From Lateolabrax maculatus (taxonomy: Eukaryota; Chordata; Actinopteri; Acropomatiformes; Lateolabracidae): DNA of 64,000 nucleotides. The stretch spans positions 21,622,501 through 21,686,500 of the forward strand of contig CM062219.1 in assembly GCA_031216445.1 (NCBI GenBank). Reading direction: 5' to 3'. Below the pieces are notes generated by a model. It searched no databases, was not told where the DNA came from, and saw only the letters and a list, made by a program, of their open reading frames with translations. Within the stretch, counting starts at the first letter, position 1. The number at the start of each line of letters is the position of its first letter. Below, piece by piece: positions 1-13,000 of the stretch. The translations under genes were made by a program, and so were the position numbers.

Positions 1-1705
1 ACCGACATTATGACATCCTCTCCACATAGCATAAACAACCCGGCTGATGCTACCAATATTTATGTATTTTTAATCTTTTATTGAGGCTACAAAAAATGTT
101 ACATATAGTATGTAGTATGCAGCATGTAGGCCATTGCTACATATAGTATGTGGTAACGATTCTATTTCGATTATTTGGGGGGATGTTCAGATGACAGTCA
201 TACAGTCCCGTCGTGAGCTGAAACAAGCTAGACAGGCACCCACACACTTGTACAGTCACAAGTTTAGTCACTTTATCTTATACCTTTGTCACAATTCCTA
301 ATGTTTGTTGTTGTTCCTTCTTTGCATTATCTTGTAGTGATGCAATGTGTTGACATGTGTCTTGACCAGTGACGTATCTGTTCTGTCAGTGTATATGTGT
401 CTTTTAGGACTCAGGACTAGGTGCATGCTGGGTTGGAGATGGGGATTTTGAAATGCTATATAAACACCAACTGCCCAAAGAGCATCGATTTACTTTGAGT
501 ACATACTTTGAGGGTTTTGAGACTGTATCTGTCACTGTATCATCAGCATACAAATGGATTCTACACTTAATACTGCATGATACTGCAATACTGCAAAATA
601 CTGCATACTGCATGAAACTAAGCTTTCTTGAAGATGAAAATGATAGTTTTTTCGAGTAATATTTAGTACTGAACAGTATAGAAACTCACATTGTCTGCTG
701 TGAAAAAGGTCTCTTGCTGACTTTGGTTAAGTGTTCACAAATTCCACAAGATGCCAAACTATTTCATCGTATGTCATTTTATTCCAAAGCATTTGCACAA
801 ATGGCACTATAATGAAAAACAAAACCCAAGAAAGCATAATAGATAGAATAGTGGCAAAATCACTAAGTCACCTCACTGGGGAACAAGTGTGCAGTGACAG
901 CTTGTGTGTACATGATTCTTTGTCCAACTGGAGGATGAAGACCAATTAAGATGTATTTGAAGTATTTGTTAATCTTGAAAGAGATATCAAGCATTTCTTT
1001 AAAAAAAAATACACAGGGAGAGAAAAGATTACAAAAGAAATGCAGTATCTGTAGAGGATGAGTCTCAAGTTTCCCTGTTTCCATCATTGTTCAGTGTTAA
1101 ACCAAATGCCACATTTGTTCCTGTTTTCAATTTTAGACATTAAATGCTGGGTGATGTTAATATTTTTACATCAGAACTGATCAAACTATATACATTATTT
1201 TACAAATATTTAAAATAAGATCAGAATAGCTTAAAACTGTTTGCTCTTTTAGGCCATTCAGAATACAGGAAAGACAAAAAGGAAAAATACAATCATTCCA
1301 AAGCAACATTTTTCTGAACATTTTCTTTTGATGTATGACAATGTTTTACAGTTTAATGATGTGAACTGTTCCTGTTACAATTATCCTTTCAAAAAGCCAA
1401 AGTCCAGCTTAAGCTTTCAATTTATTAGATATGTTGAGCCCTTTAAATTGTAAAATAATAAAGATCAGCAACTGTGTTAGGTCTTATTGTGCAGATGACT
1501 GGGTCCACTTTGTAATATGAGACTATGAGACAAAAGGTGGACCAGACACACACAGCCAAACAGTGCAAGGAAACTTTAAAAAGATTAAATGGTTATGAGC
1601 AGTTTTCACTGTTTTTTGACATTTTATACAATATACAAATAACCAAATCATTTCAGTGTTCGGTGTCAAGGCCTGTACCCTAAATTATGTCATGGTGACA
1701 CATTT
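1..1705. other. AT-rich 3' flank of megf10, no gene recognised
   Basis: Only short unconserved open frames are present. Near 75-150 a TACATATAGTATGT-like unit occurs twice within 50 bases. Some of this may be an extended megf10 3' UTR. Confidence 0.4.
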
Positions 1706-3589
1706 TACAAAACCAATCTGAAGCGTTTATTATTATTTTTTAAATCAAGTACTTTCAGTTTAATTACTGAATAGTATCACCATTGGGAGGCCGTGACAAG
1801 TGCTCGAAAATTAGGACTGTTGTGAGACAACAACAAACATGGTGCATCTCCAGCCAAGCGAAGCAATGAGGAATACTCTATGCAGGACCGCTACCTGCAT
1901 GGCAAAGATCACATGACAGACAGAGACAGATGAAGGCATCTGCAGTCTTGCTAACTAGGCCAATGCCTGTAAAAAGGTTGGTGTTGTGACTTTGCTCGTT
2001 GCAGCAGCCCCTCAAGAGATGTTTGAATTTGTTTCCTTAAGAACATCACACAGATGTAATTTCCACCTGGCTGACATCTGATCACAGTGCGAGTCATACC
2101 ACCACCAGATGCGGTGTGGCCGATCCAAAAGTATTCCGATTGTGATGCCTGCATTTACACTTGCATTAACGTGTTTTACCTGATCCAGGTAAGATATCCA
2201 AATACAGATCATATGTTTATACAAGGTGGAAACACATTGCACATTGGGCCCGATGGCAGTTGCTCTGTTTCAAATCCATCCTTGGTTCCACTGTCCTGAT
2301 CTAATACTACCCACACCTGTGAAGATATACTGCGATGACTTAGCAAGACAGATAAATGAATGTGTGAGGTACTACTGTATGGAAGAACATCAAGCTCAGT
2401 TGAGCTACTATAAATGGCAACAGGTGTCACAGAGTGGTGATAATGATCACTGAGCAGTATTTATGACTGATATGGTATTCATGAATTATGGTTTTAATTG
2501 TTTAAGATCAAATTAAATCACTGCCTACGTATTAGTCTGTATGGTGTATGGATTCACTGAAAAGGAAATTATTAATATATTAAAATAGTCAGAAATTACT
2601 TAAAATAATTTACAGTGAGAAGGGGCTCAGCTTGGAACCTCTTGGATTAAACAGAATTTTGAACTTTGCTGATAAAAATAGTCTTTAAATGGAACTTGTA
2701 CCTTTGGTTAACTTAAATACTAATTAAACTCCGACTGCATTTGATGTCACTATGACGTCAAAAATACTGTCAACAGTTTGATTCTACTACTCCTCCTCAC
2801 AAAACATCTAATCTTTGATATAATTGCTAATATTCAATCAAATTAGCCATTTTCTAATACTGTTGTTACAAAAATAGAGATTTGATTGGTATTGAATGTT
2901 ATACGCAAACATAAAGGCTTCCGTATGCTTGAAACAAAGCACCCGGATCATTTAACAGCATCTGAAACCACTGTTTCAACAACAGAATACTTTTTTTGTA
3001 ACTTCAGACAATCCAACAATCATGCCCAGTTTTACGCAGCCATTTCTCATGGAAAGGTCACTTTTTTGTGTGTACAACCAAGTGCAACATTACGAATGCT
3101 TTGCCACCATCTGAATGTGTGTGTTATTGTCATTTGTACAATTTTTCGCACTGAGACTACAAGACAGGCAAAGTACACAGAGTTCTTGGAGAGATCGGGG
3201 AGGCAGTCAGAAAGAGGCTATAACAACAGGATTTTCATCCGGTCTTTGAGTGTGGCCATTGAGAACAAGTAGAAACACTTTTGCCATTAGCATTGGTCAG
3301 ACAACATATGCTTCGTTCAGAGCATACTCAGACCTTACCTCCCAGACATGGAATGACCTACGAAGACTTCATCTCAGTTTACAAATTGCTGTAAAAAATA
3401 ACAGCTGTACCTCAAAACTAAACACCAAACTCTTATATACCCACTTTGTTCAGTAAGAAGTCATAATTCATAATAACAATGACAGTGTCAAAGTATAACA
3501 GCAAGAAAACAAGTGAAATGTGGTATAAAGTGTGCCTGTTCATGGAAGATCCAGTGCTGGAGCTGCAGACTGGAGGTAAGACCTGGTCT
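1706..3589 (-). other. megf10: Probable 3' UTR of megf10
   Basis: Follows the TAG at 3590-3592 with no downstream splice donor needed. On the minus strand an AATAAA signal lies at 1726-1731 in a T-rich (plus AT-rich) block, which would place cleavage near 1706. Further AATAAA-type signals near 1420 and at 77-82 could give longer forms. No other gene is recognised here. Confidence 0.35.
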
Positions 3590-3756
3590 CTATTCACTGT
3601 CCAGCTCCTTGTGGTCTGAGGATGGACTCTCTCTTGCTGGCAGGAGGTCATAGTGACAGGGGATGTGGCTGTTTTTTGGTAGATCGTACGGATCTTGGCC
3701 AAACTGTATGTGGCCATTGCTGTCTCCAGTTGGCTGGATGGTGCTTACAGTCGGCT
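3590..3756 (-). CDS. megf10: megf10 last coding exon: tail end and stop
   Basis: Residues 1071-1125. It carries QDPYDLPKNSHIPCHYDLLP and ends at HKELDSE with TAG at 3590-3592. Acceptor TTTCAG. The serine-rich C-terminus of the human protein is absent; the chain stops about where that run begins. Confidence 0.95.
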
Positions 3757-6700
3757 CTGAAATCAAAGACAGGCGAGTTGCCGGTTGCAGGAAAAATAAA
3801 CACTGTAAATAAGGCTGTAAAAATAAAATCAAAGATTGCTTTTAATTTAATCTCTGTGCGTCCAGTGCAGAGATAGGCCAAGTGATAGACTGAGATTGTG
3901 CTGCATTCATTGTTTGCTCAATCATTGTTTTGGTTTTTTTTTGCCACTTGGGAAGCTGTAAACATAGCATTGATATATTATCATTTTATAAAGTTAGTCA
4001 TAAGTAGCTTACATGTTGACCATTCAGCAGACATAGAGAAACTTTAACAATCATTGGGAGTAGTGTTTGTGTCCACCTGAAGTCCAATATTTGGTCTCTT
4101 TTAGCTCTGTTTTGTTCTCCACCAACTCCTGAGAAAAATATCTGGCACTTTAGCTGCTAATTGATCCACTATGGACCACAGCTGCTCTATAACTTTGTCT
4201 GTCTGCTGTTTGCTGCTCAGCAGGTCATGTTCTGTGGCTTTATCAGTGCCTTTTAGCTGAAAACAGCTGCCTGCTGCAGCTGGAAACCAGACAGATGAGA
4301 TCTGAGACTGTCAGCCAGAAAACTAAACCAATGAGCTAAAACAGGCTATTCTGCAGGCTGATCACTACAAATTAACCTTTTTCACATTACATGTGTAATT
4401 TCATCAGGTGTTATTAAAAAATGCACTAGTGATTAGTGCATTTTTGACAAACAGAGAAATAAAAAGGTAAAAACAAGACATTGTGGTTTAAGAGCAGTTT
4501 GTTTAAGAGTGATTTCTTGACCTGCTGGGCACAGTGTGCACACAGCAGGCTGTCTTCATAGAGGGATTTCCAGCTTAAAGATCTGTCATATCTCTAGTTG
4601 AATATATTGGTGACTAGCTTGCTCACTAAAAAGATTCAGTTTGTAAATAAGCCAGCCCTGGAGCTTTGGATTTGTTTGGATATGGTAGTTGTTTCATTTT
4701 TGGGGTTTTCATCCCAGCTCCCATCTAGCTTAACTAATGTTGACATATTTTACTGGTCCCTGAACATATAGGTGGCAATGAAATAGCTCACTGTGGATTT
4801 GTTTGCTAATATTTAATTTGTTTCAGAGATGTTGCCATAACATTTAGAGTGTGGTAGTGATCCCTTTAGTATCTCTTTTTGGCATCAATGTGATGAGGTA
4901 CATTGATTTGTCAGGTATTTATTACACATGATTAGCCAAGAATATTCACCCCTGGTTAATTTCTCTATAAAAGTATTCCCAGCTGCATTTCCAGGAAAGT
5001 TATTGCAGTATATCTTGATATATATCAATATTGTAATGTAAAGTAGTACTTACACTGATAGATAGAAGATTTTGATTAAGATTTCCCATATTGCCCACCC
5101 CTAATTGGACATAGCAGTGCACTATTTAGCAAATGCAACTGAAGCATACTTCTCTATAACGTACTCAATGACAAATAACAAATGTACATTTAAGCTCCTC
5201 ACCAACTTCGTAGACATTCCGGTTATTGGTCGGGCTGCCGTTACTGATCTCAGCGTATGGTGAATCCCGTCTGGCCGGTGACTTCATTTCCACGTAGCCA
5301 CACTCTGTGTTTTTGGCAGTCAGCAGGGGGGGGTCCTTTATCGTGGCGTATGGGTTTTCAGAGCTGTTGAGAGAACAGGAGCTGGCGTGATAGAGAGTGC
5401 CCTTCACCAGATCTGGATGACATGGACAGAGGAGCCAGCAAGTGGTGAATACCAGCATTAAACCGAGCAGTTTAGCATTTATTTGTGTAACTCAAGGATT
5501 TACCTCGTAAAGATTTCCCCATGTATCTCCTGTCAACTCCATAGGCTCCTGGTATGAAGAAAACAGAAATGAGCAAGGTCGGGGAATGATGGAAGCAAAA
5601 CCGTCAAATTCTACTGATTTGCCAGCAAGCTGTTGTCAGAAAACTACGCATCTCCACCAACAAGCATTCTACTGCTTACTAAGTTAAATTACAAGTATTC
5701 CCTCCCAATATCAATATATAGAGATAATTGCAATAATCTAAGCAACTTATGATGCATGTATCAGAATTATATAACATTCTAAGGTAGAAATACTGTCAAT
5801 GTTGTAGTATAAAAAAGATGTTTAATGCATAAGTTACGTGTAAACTTGTACAATTTCAGTGTAACTTCTGTTTGGTCAGACAGTCAAACAATGACTGCAG
5901 CTTCTCTCTTCACTTTCAATCATACAATGAATGAAAGGATGAATATCTGTTTCTTTGTCATTTAACTTGAAAAAAAAATTTTTTTTAATCATCCAAATAC
6001 TGGCATCAATAAGACAGAAAATTCACTTATCCACTGAAACAGATATACATTGGCTGTCATTTGCATACAGTGGTGATAAACATTATGATGACTAATTGTC
6101 TCCCTACTTTCTTCTTTATGCATAACAAATAGAATAGTCCAGAATGCTTCCTTGAGCAACATTAAGTCCAAAAAAATCAAACAAACAAACAAAAACCTTC
6201 TTCCTGATAAGTCTGATCAAACCGCTGAGTCATACACCAGGTCTGTTGATTAAAATGCTGATCATGCAGCATCAGATTACTAACAATGATTTTTAAGTCA
6301 TTTACAACTTAAATAGGGCGGTTTGATGCACTGAGCTTCTCTCTCCTCCTCTCCCTCTCTATCTGTACGCATTCCTATCCCACTAATACATGTTACCAAC
6401 TCCACTTCTTGCTTCTTGCTTCGTGCTTTCTGTGCTTTTTCACCTTCTCACTTTCTGCAGGTGTTTCTGCCTCTGGAGCTGTAGAGTCTGGATCTGTGAC
6501 TGCCGGCCGTCTACTGCCCCCATGTTCCTGCTCCACACTCACTGCTGCAGTTGTTATTATTATTAGTCTGATTTGTTGTCTCTCCTCCTGTTCTGTCTCC
6601 CCTCTCCCCCTCTCTCCTCCCCTTTCAACCCAACTGGGTCGATGCAGATGGCCGCCCACCCAGAGCCTGGTTCTGCTCGAGGTTTCTACCTGTTAAAAGG

Positions 6701-9590
6701 GAGTTTTTCCTCACCACTGTCGCCAAGTGCTGCTCATGGTGGGAACTGTTGGGTCTCTGTAAATAATATTTTAAAGAGTATGGTCTAGACCTGCTCTATG
6801 TGAAAAGCATCTTGAGATAACTTTTGTTATGATTTGGCGCTATACAAATAAAATTGACTTGACTTGACTTGTTTTGTGCTATGCTTCCCCAAATCAGGCA
6901 TGTTCATCAGTTGTTAGTGTTCTTGGAAACTTCTTTTGTATTGTAACTCAGTATTGTTTTGCTCTGTACAACTTGCAAAGTTTCTGTAATTGCAGAATGT
7001 TTCTTTTATGCCTTGTGTGTGGATGTGCTTGTAGTTCCTCTCACTTGCGCTGTTATTTAGTTGTGTCATTTTTTCCTAAATGAACGTGTGCTAAGATCAT
7101 TGTTTTTACTAGCTTAGTCCATTTCCATGTGTTTTTTTTAATTGCTGCTCTCTCTCTCTCTCTCTGCAATTAAGATGGGATACAAACCTACTTATTGGAA
7201 TGCAATGAACAAAGCTTTTGGAATCCACACAGGATCTTTAGTGGGGTAGTGGGACAGAAGCTCACTATCATTTAAAGCCAACAAAACACAAAGATAGCAA
7301 TTTGCAGCATTCTATTCCTCACCCAGTTCGTTAAAGCAGTCCCCTTGTTTCCAGTCTGCAGGCAGTGTGCCAGTGTGATCAGCTAAAGGAACCCTTTTTC
7401 TCTGATCCACATTCTTCAAGTTCACAAACAGCTGGTTGCTCTTGGCCTGAAAAAATAAATTTAAATAGACAAACATCAGTGCTTAGAATATTAATTAATA
7501 GACACATTCCATAAAGAATTCTTACTTTGCCATCTCTTTGCACTTCCATACCTTGCCATATGGACCACTGTTATGTGAGGGGCTGATGCACTGGGTCAGA
7601 GTATGGTAGCTGGGGTTTGAGAAGTAGTTGCTAGGGTGGGCCTCACATGTTGGTGGGTGAGCATCTGAAAAATGACAGGGGAACAAGAAGATCTTCTCAA
7701 GAAGCATCACCATACAACACTAATCGTAAATCAAGTCTAGAGCTCGTATGCCAAAGATATGTTTGAGGTCATTCACAAACAAACACGTTAAGTACATTTC
7801 CTTTCTCGTAAAACATTTGCAAAGTTGATTTTTAAAATATTTTAAAACCCACATTGTTTATATTTCTGTGCTTCCGGTCTGTCTTGCCTCTGTTGGCATT
7901 TCTTTGCATGTCAGTTGATGGAATAGTGTGAAACTGTCATTTTTATTGAATGTGTATGACATTGCTGCAAACGTGTGGGTGCATGTGCATCCTCATGCAT
8001 GTGCACAATACAAGTGAACTAGATTTACTAAAATGCTGTGAGCTCTGAATCTGGATTTATACTTGACACAAAGGAATCCCCCCATACAGCACACAGATTT
8101 CAACTGTTGATTTCACCACCACAACATTAAACAAGTCATCATATGTGATGAGGCCCTCTCATGCTTGAATCATATCCCCCTCAGTAACTGTGTTTACAGT
8201 CTTTCATTCAGTCATTCATTTAATTTATGAGTCGACTGATAGTGGGAGGGTCCGCCTTGTTTAATACTGATAACAGGACTATAGGTCGCTGCATTAACAT
8301 AGTTTAATTCACTGCGATAGAGAGCAAGGACCACAGTGATGTTAGATGTGTGTTACTGATAAGGAGAAGATAACCAAGCCTTTTTTGCAATTTGTTTCAT
8401 GTTGTCTCCACTATCAGCAATCCTTATCGACATCAGAAACTTGTAGGAAAACACACAAGCAGACCATGTTGACCAGTCACAGTTCTTGTGTATCCCATAT
8501 GGTATCTCTGCAGCCTATGCACTAGGTAGAGCATAGATCTAAATCCATCTTAAATGTTGTTTTGACTATATTTTGTAATCATATAAAATGCTTTATGGCC
8601 TTAATTGCTTTATTCATGACTAGTAATCTATATTGTTTTTTAATTTAAAACAGGGCAGGTTTACTGTAGTAGTCTTGTGTGCATTCCCGTTTAATGTTGT
8701 TATAGGAAAAGTATCATTCATAGAATTATTCTGTTGTTGGTAAACTGGATGTGGACTTCATTTAGCATGAAAAACAAGTGAATATTTTCATTATACTGCA
8801 AAATACAAGAATCAAGGACAAAACAAGACACATTTTAAAAGAAACAACTTCTGGTCCAACATGAGGAAAGACCTGCCTAACGTGCCTGGGACAGTTCATG
8901 TCACACAGTTGGTTGCAGTTTGATGCAGGCCCCCCTCCCCTGTTATGTACCTGTGATGGTGTAATCAGCAGTGACCCTCATAGCTGGAGTGTAGGTCACG
9001 GCCGGCATGGTGGGCTCTTTGCACTTCTGCTTCTTCCTGTAGATGATGAAGAGGAGGAGAAGAAAGAGCACCAGCAGCAGCAAGACAATGATTCCTGCGA
9101 TGGCCCCAATCTGGTAGGTGTCCACCTGCATGGCTGCACTGGTCAAACTGTTGAGGCTGCCAACCACCACACCGGCTGCAGACAGGAGAACATAGAACCA
9201 GAGCTTAGAGTTATTGGGTCTAAATTAACATTTATTTCATTTTTTAAAATAAAACTTGACAAAGTAGATGTCTTTCAATGATAAGATAACCAAGGGAACC
9301 GATTACAGTAACCATTCTCAAAAACAGATCAACAGGCATTCTGGATATTATTCTTTATTAATATGAGGTATGTCCTCACCTTGGTCACAGCGAGCTCCCT
9401 TCCAGCCTGGGTTGCAGTAACATGTACCAGTCATGTGATCACACGTGGAGTTATTTAGACAGTCACAGACCTGACGGCAGCCATAACCGTACGAACCAGG
9501 AGGACACTCTGTAAAATAAGAACAACGTTTAGTAGGAACGTTTCAACCCACAGAACAGCAGCATTCTGATGGAACTAATAATAATGGTTA

Positions 9591-9629
<39 letters not shown>

Positions 9630-10030
9630 TGAAGGAAGGGAAGGAGGGTATAAAGCAGACAGGATGTAAGATAATGTAACATACTTTGTTCACAGTGTCG
9701 TCCCATGAAGCCGGTGCGACAGGTGCACTGTCCAGATATGTGGTCACAGTCAGCTCCATTCCTGCACTGGCAGGTCTGAGAACAGTCCTTTCCATAGAAG
9801 CCTAATGGACAGCCTGCAAAGGAGTTGTCATACGTCACATGATAAACTTTCAAAATGCTCAATATATATACACACGACAGGTAAGTATGAACCCAAATAA
9901 ATTGTGTTGATCCTATGTTGTCTCTTATGATGGTAAGAGTTAGGGTAAGGCAAGTCGTGGTTATGGTCAGGTTAAGTCTCCAGGAAATTAATGTAAGTCA
10001 ATGTAATGTCCTCTGATGTGATGGAAACAC

Positions 10031-10069
<39 letters not shown>

Positions 10070-13000
10070 ACTGACGCTGCGTGCAGTAGAGGCCGGTCCA
10101 TCCTGGGGTGCACTTGCATTCTCCATCATAAGCGCTGCAGTAGGCTCCGTTGTGACAGTTACATGTGTGGATGCAGTTGGGTCCCCACTGACCAGGCGGA
10201 CACGCTGCAACATAGTGACAACAAAATGTTAGTTGTTGTATTCTTCATTCACCAGTTCAAAGCTATAAATCCTTTCTAATAACTTTTTATTTCAGAATAC
10301 ACAGTTTCATGAGGAAGCAAGCACTGGTCAGTAACATTACAAAAACACATCAGAACCACCATATATCTATATTAGTTATCATTATATTGTACGCACGCTG
10401 GGAGCAGTCGCTGCCGATCCACCCTGGATAACACTGACAGGAGCCGTCAATGGGGTTACACGTGCCATTGTTAGTGCAGCTGCAGCTCCAGGCACAGTTC
10501 TTCCCAAAGCGACCACTGGGACACACTGCACACAAGACACGTGTGTATGTTAATCATTCATGTTCCTCAATCACACTTTAGCTGGAAGTATTGTCACTGC
10601 CCTCTCAGATATCATCCATGGAGTTTCTGGATTGTTTTTGGCATCCTGGAATCTTGGTTGTTGATTAGCCATCATTAGCATTACACAGACGTGACTGAAG
10701 AGAGGCAGCCTCTCCTCAGCTCTTACAGTACTTGAGATAACACACATTAACTGTAGCCAAACAACAGGATGCACATGATTTTACTCAAGCTGTTATTTGA
10801 CCTTTCCCTACCTTGGTCATGACATTTTCTTGGAATAAAACAGATTGTTCTTCTCTTATCCTTCATACATCACAATATCTCAAACATCCTCCACCTGCAT
10901 CTACTCCTTAAACTCCCCTTCACATGCACATATATTCTTACTTTCTCAGAATACACATCCACAGGAATATGTTTCACCCCCCTCTACGCTGAACCCTTTT
11001 AATATGAGTTTACATGTGTTTTAGTTTAGTTTAGTTTAGTTTAACACTGGAAAATCATGTAATACCATAAGACACATGTTGGAAAACACATGGTTATAAC
11101 AGGAATTTCCCTTACACATCATATGACCAAATGTTCCGATTGTTTTGCACATTTACAGTGTATAATTCCCTGCACTGAAATGTTATTTGAGTATGGGTCA
11201 TGAGGACCCAGACGTGTGTCCCATCACAGGGATATTCATGCTAGCATCTGTCTCCAGGCTCAGATGCTTCTTGAACAACTTTGATTTTTATTATTGGAGA
11301 GTCATAACTCCAAGAATTTTCTTGGAACAGCACATCTAGGACTAATACAAACTGAAAGCTGTGACCAGCATCAGCCTTTAAAAACCCACATGGGTTGAAC
11401 CCTGAAGCCTTTGTAACACAGTAGAAACAGCATGCTGCAGGGTTGCTCACCTTCATTGCACAGTGCCCCCTTGAAGCCCGGCAGACAGTCACACTGTCCT
11501 GTGACGTGATGACACGGTCCGTTACTGTGGACACACTGTGGACAAGTCTGACTGCAGCGGTGACCAAAGTAACCTGGAGAGCAGACTGCAGGCAACCAAG
11601 GCAAACACAAAGATGAGTTAATTTAAACCCAGGTTAAATGTGCAATCAACAACTGGGATTGTCCTTTAGGAGCCTTCTGGGAGTGAAAGAGAGTTCAGAT
11701 GACATTTAGATTAGTCAAGTCAATTTGCTTATTATGTTGTCTCTCCTCCTGCTCTCTCTCCAATCTCCCCCTCTCTCCTCCCCTTTCAACCCAACTGGGT
11801 CGATGCAGATGGCCGCCCACCCAGAGCCTGGTTCTGCTCGAGGTTTCTACCTGTTAAAAGGGAGTTTTTCCTTCCACTGTCGCCAAGTGCTGCTCATGGT
11901 GGGAACTGACAGGTCTGTGTAAATAATATTTTAGTATACAATAATAATACAATAGTATTTAGTATTTAGTACATAGAGTATAGTCTAGACCTACTCTATG
12001 TGAAAAGTGTCTTGAGATAACCTTTGTCATGATTTGGCGGTATACAAATAAAATTGACTTGACTTGACTTTGTTTTCTCTTACAAATAAGTTTGACTAAC
12101 CTGGAGGTTTGTTTCCAACCTGTCTGATTGTCTGATTGCTCATGTTTCTGACTGATTTTTAGTGATGTCACCGTGCTCCCAGTTATTAATAATAGGATTG
12201 ATGGACAAAATAAGACGCAGATCTGATGTAGTACTTACTCCTCTGACAGGTGGTGCCTCTGTATCCTGGAGCACACTCACAGGTTCCCTCATCTGGAGAG
12301 CAGGATGCTCCGTTCTTACAGTTACAGGGCAGGGAGCAGTTTGGGCCCCAGCGGCCCTCTGTACACACACTGTCACAGTGGATGCCTGCTCACACACACA
12401 CACACCCGCACACACACACAAATACAGACTTTTTGTGTATTTTGTAGTTAACAGTAGTGAAGTCATGCATTCAAGTGTAAACTGAGTGCACTTCTGACTA
12501 ACGCAGAATAGATTGTTCTACACTGAGCACATCACGGTGGACCCTCTGTCCAACCAGTGTGGTGGGTTAGCTAACTGGACACTTGGGTATAATGTGGCAA
12601 GTCCTGATCAGCTGTTTCACACTGCATATACATGACTGCCAAAACTAACACTGAAATGTCAGCCATAAAAGAAAAATATAGCAAGTATTTCTATTTTATG
12701 ATATAGAACCACTTCTTTAGCTGCATGCAGAAATGGTGGAAAAAAGAGATGACTATGTGCTACAGAGAATACAACGAGTTTTGAAATATAAAAAAATAAA
12801 AATAATCCACAGAAGAAGGGAGAGAAATAATTCAAATGCGAACAAAGAAAAAAGAATTACGGATGAAATGGCTAGACTAATGTGTAATCCCCTACAATCT
12901 TCTACTATATGTATATATATGTATACATATATATTTATATAACATAGTTATTCGGGCTAACCAGTCCATCCAGCCAGACAGCGGCAGTGACCAGTAGAGT

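Larger units (their letters stand above)
3757..5202 (-). other. megf10 last intron
   Basis: Contains an interspersed repeat at about 4082-4380 (paired with one near 26.96 kb), a perfect 12-bp-arm inverted repeat at 4417-4445, and the palindrome TTGATATATATCAA at 5015-5028. No exon found. Confidence 0.7.

Noticed and set aside
3190..3456. Possible LINE C-terminal fragment (TSQTWNDLRRLHLSL)
   Set aside because: One short stretch resembles the tail of some LINE proteins, but no other block supports it; it may just be megf10 3' UTR.
6393..6696. Open frames on both strands near 6.4, 29.6 and 38.4 kb with the same peptide
   Set aside because: They lie in the 3' UTR of the repeated LINE, so recurrence is copy number and not a conserved gene.
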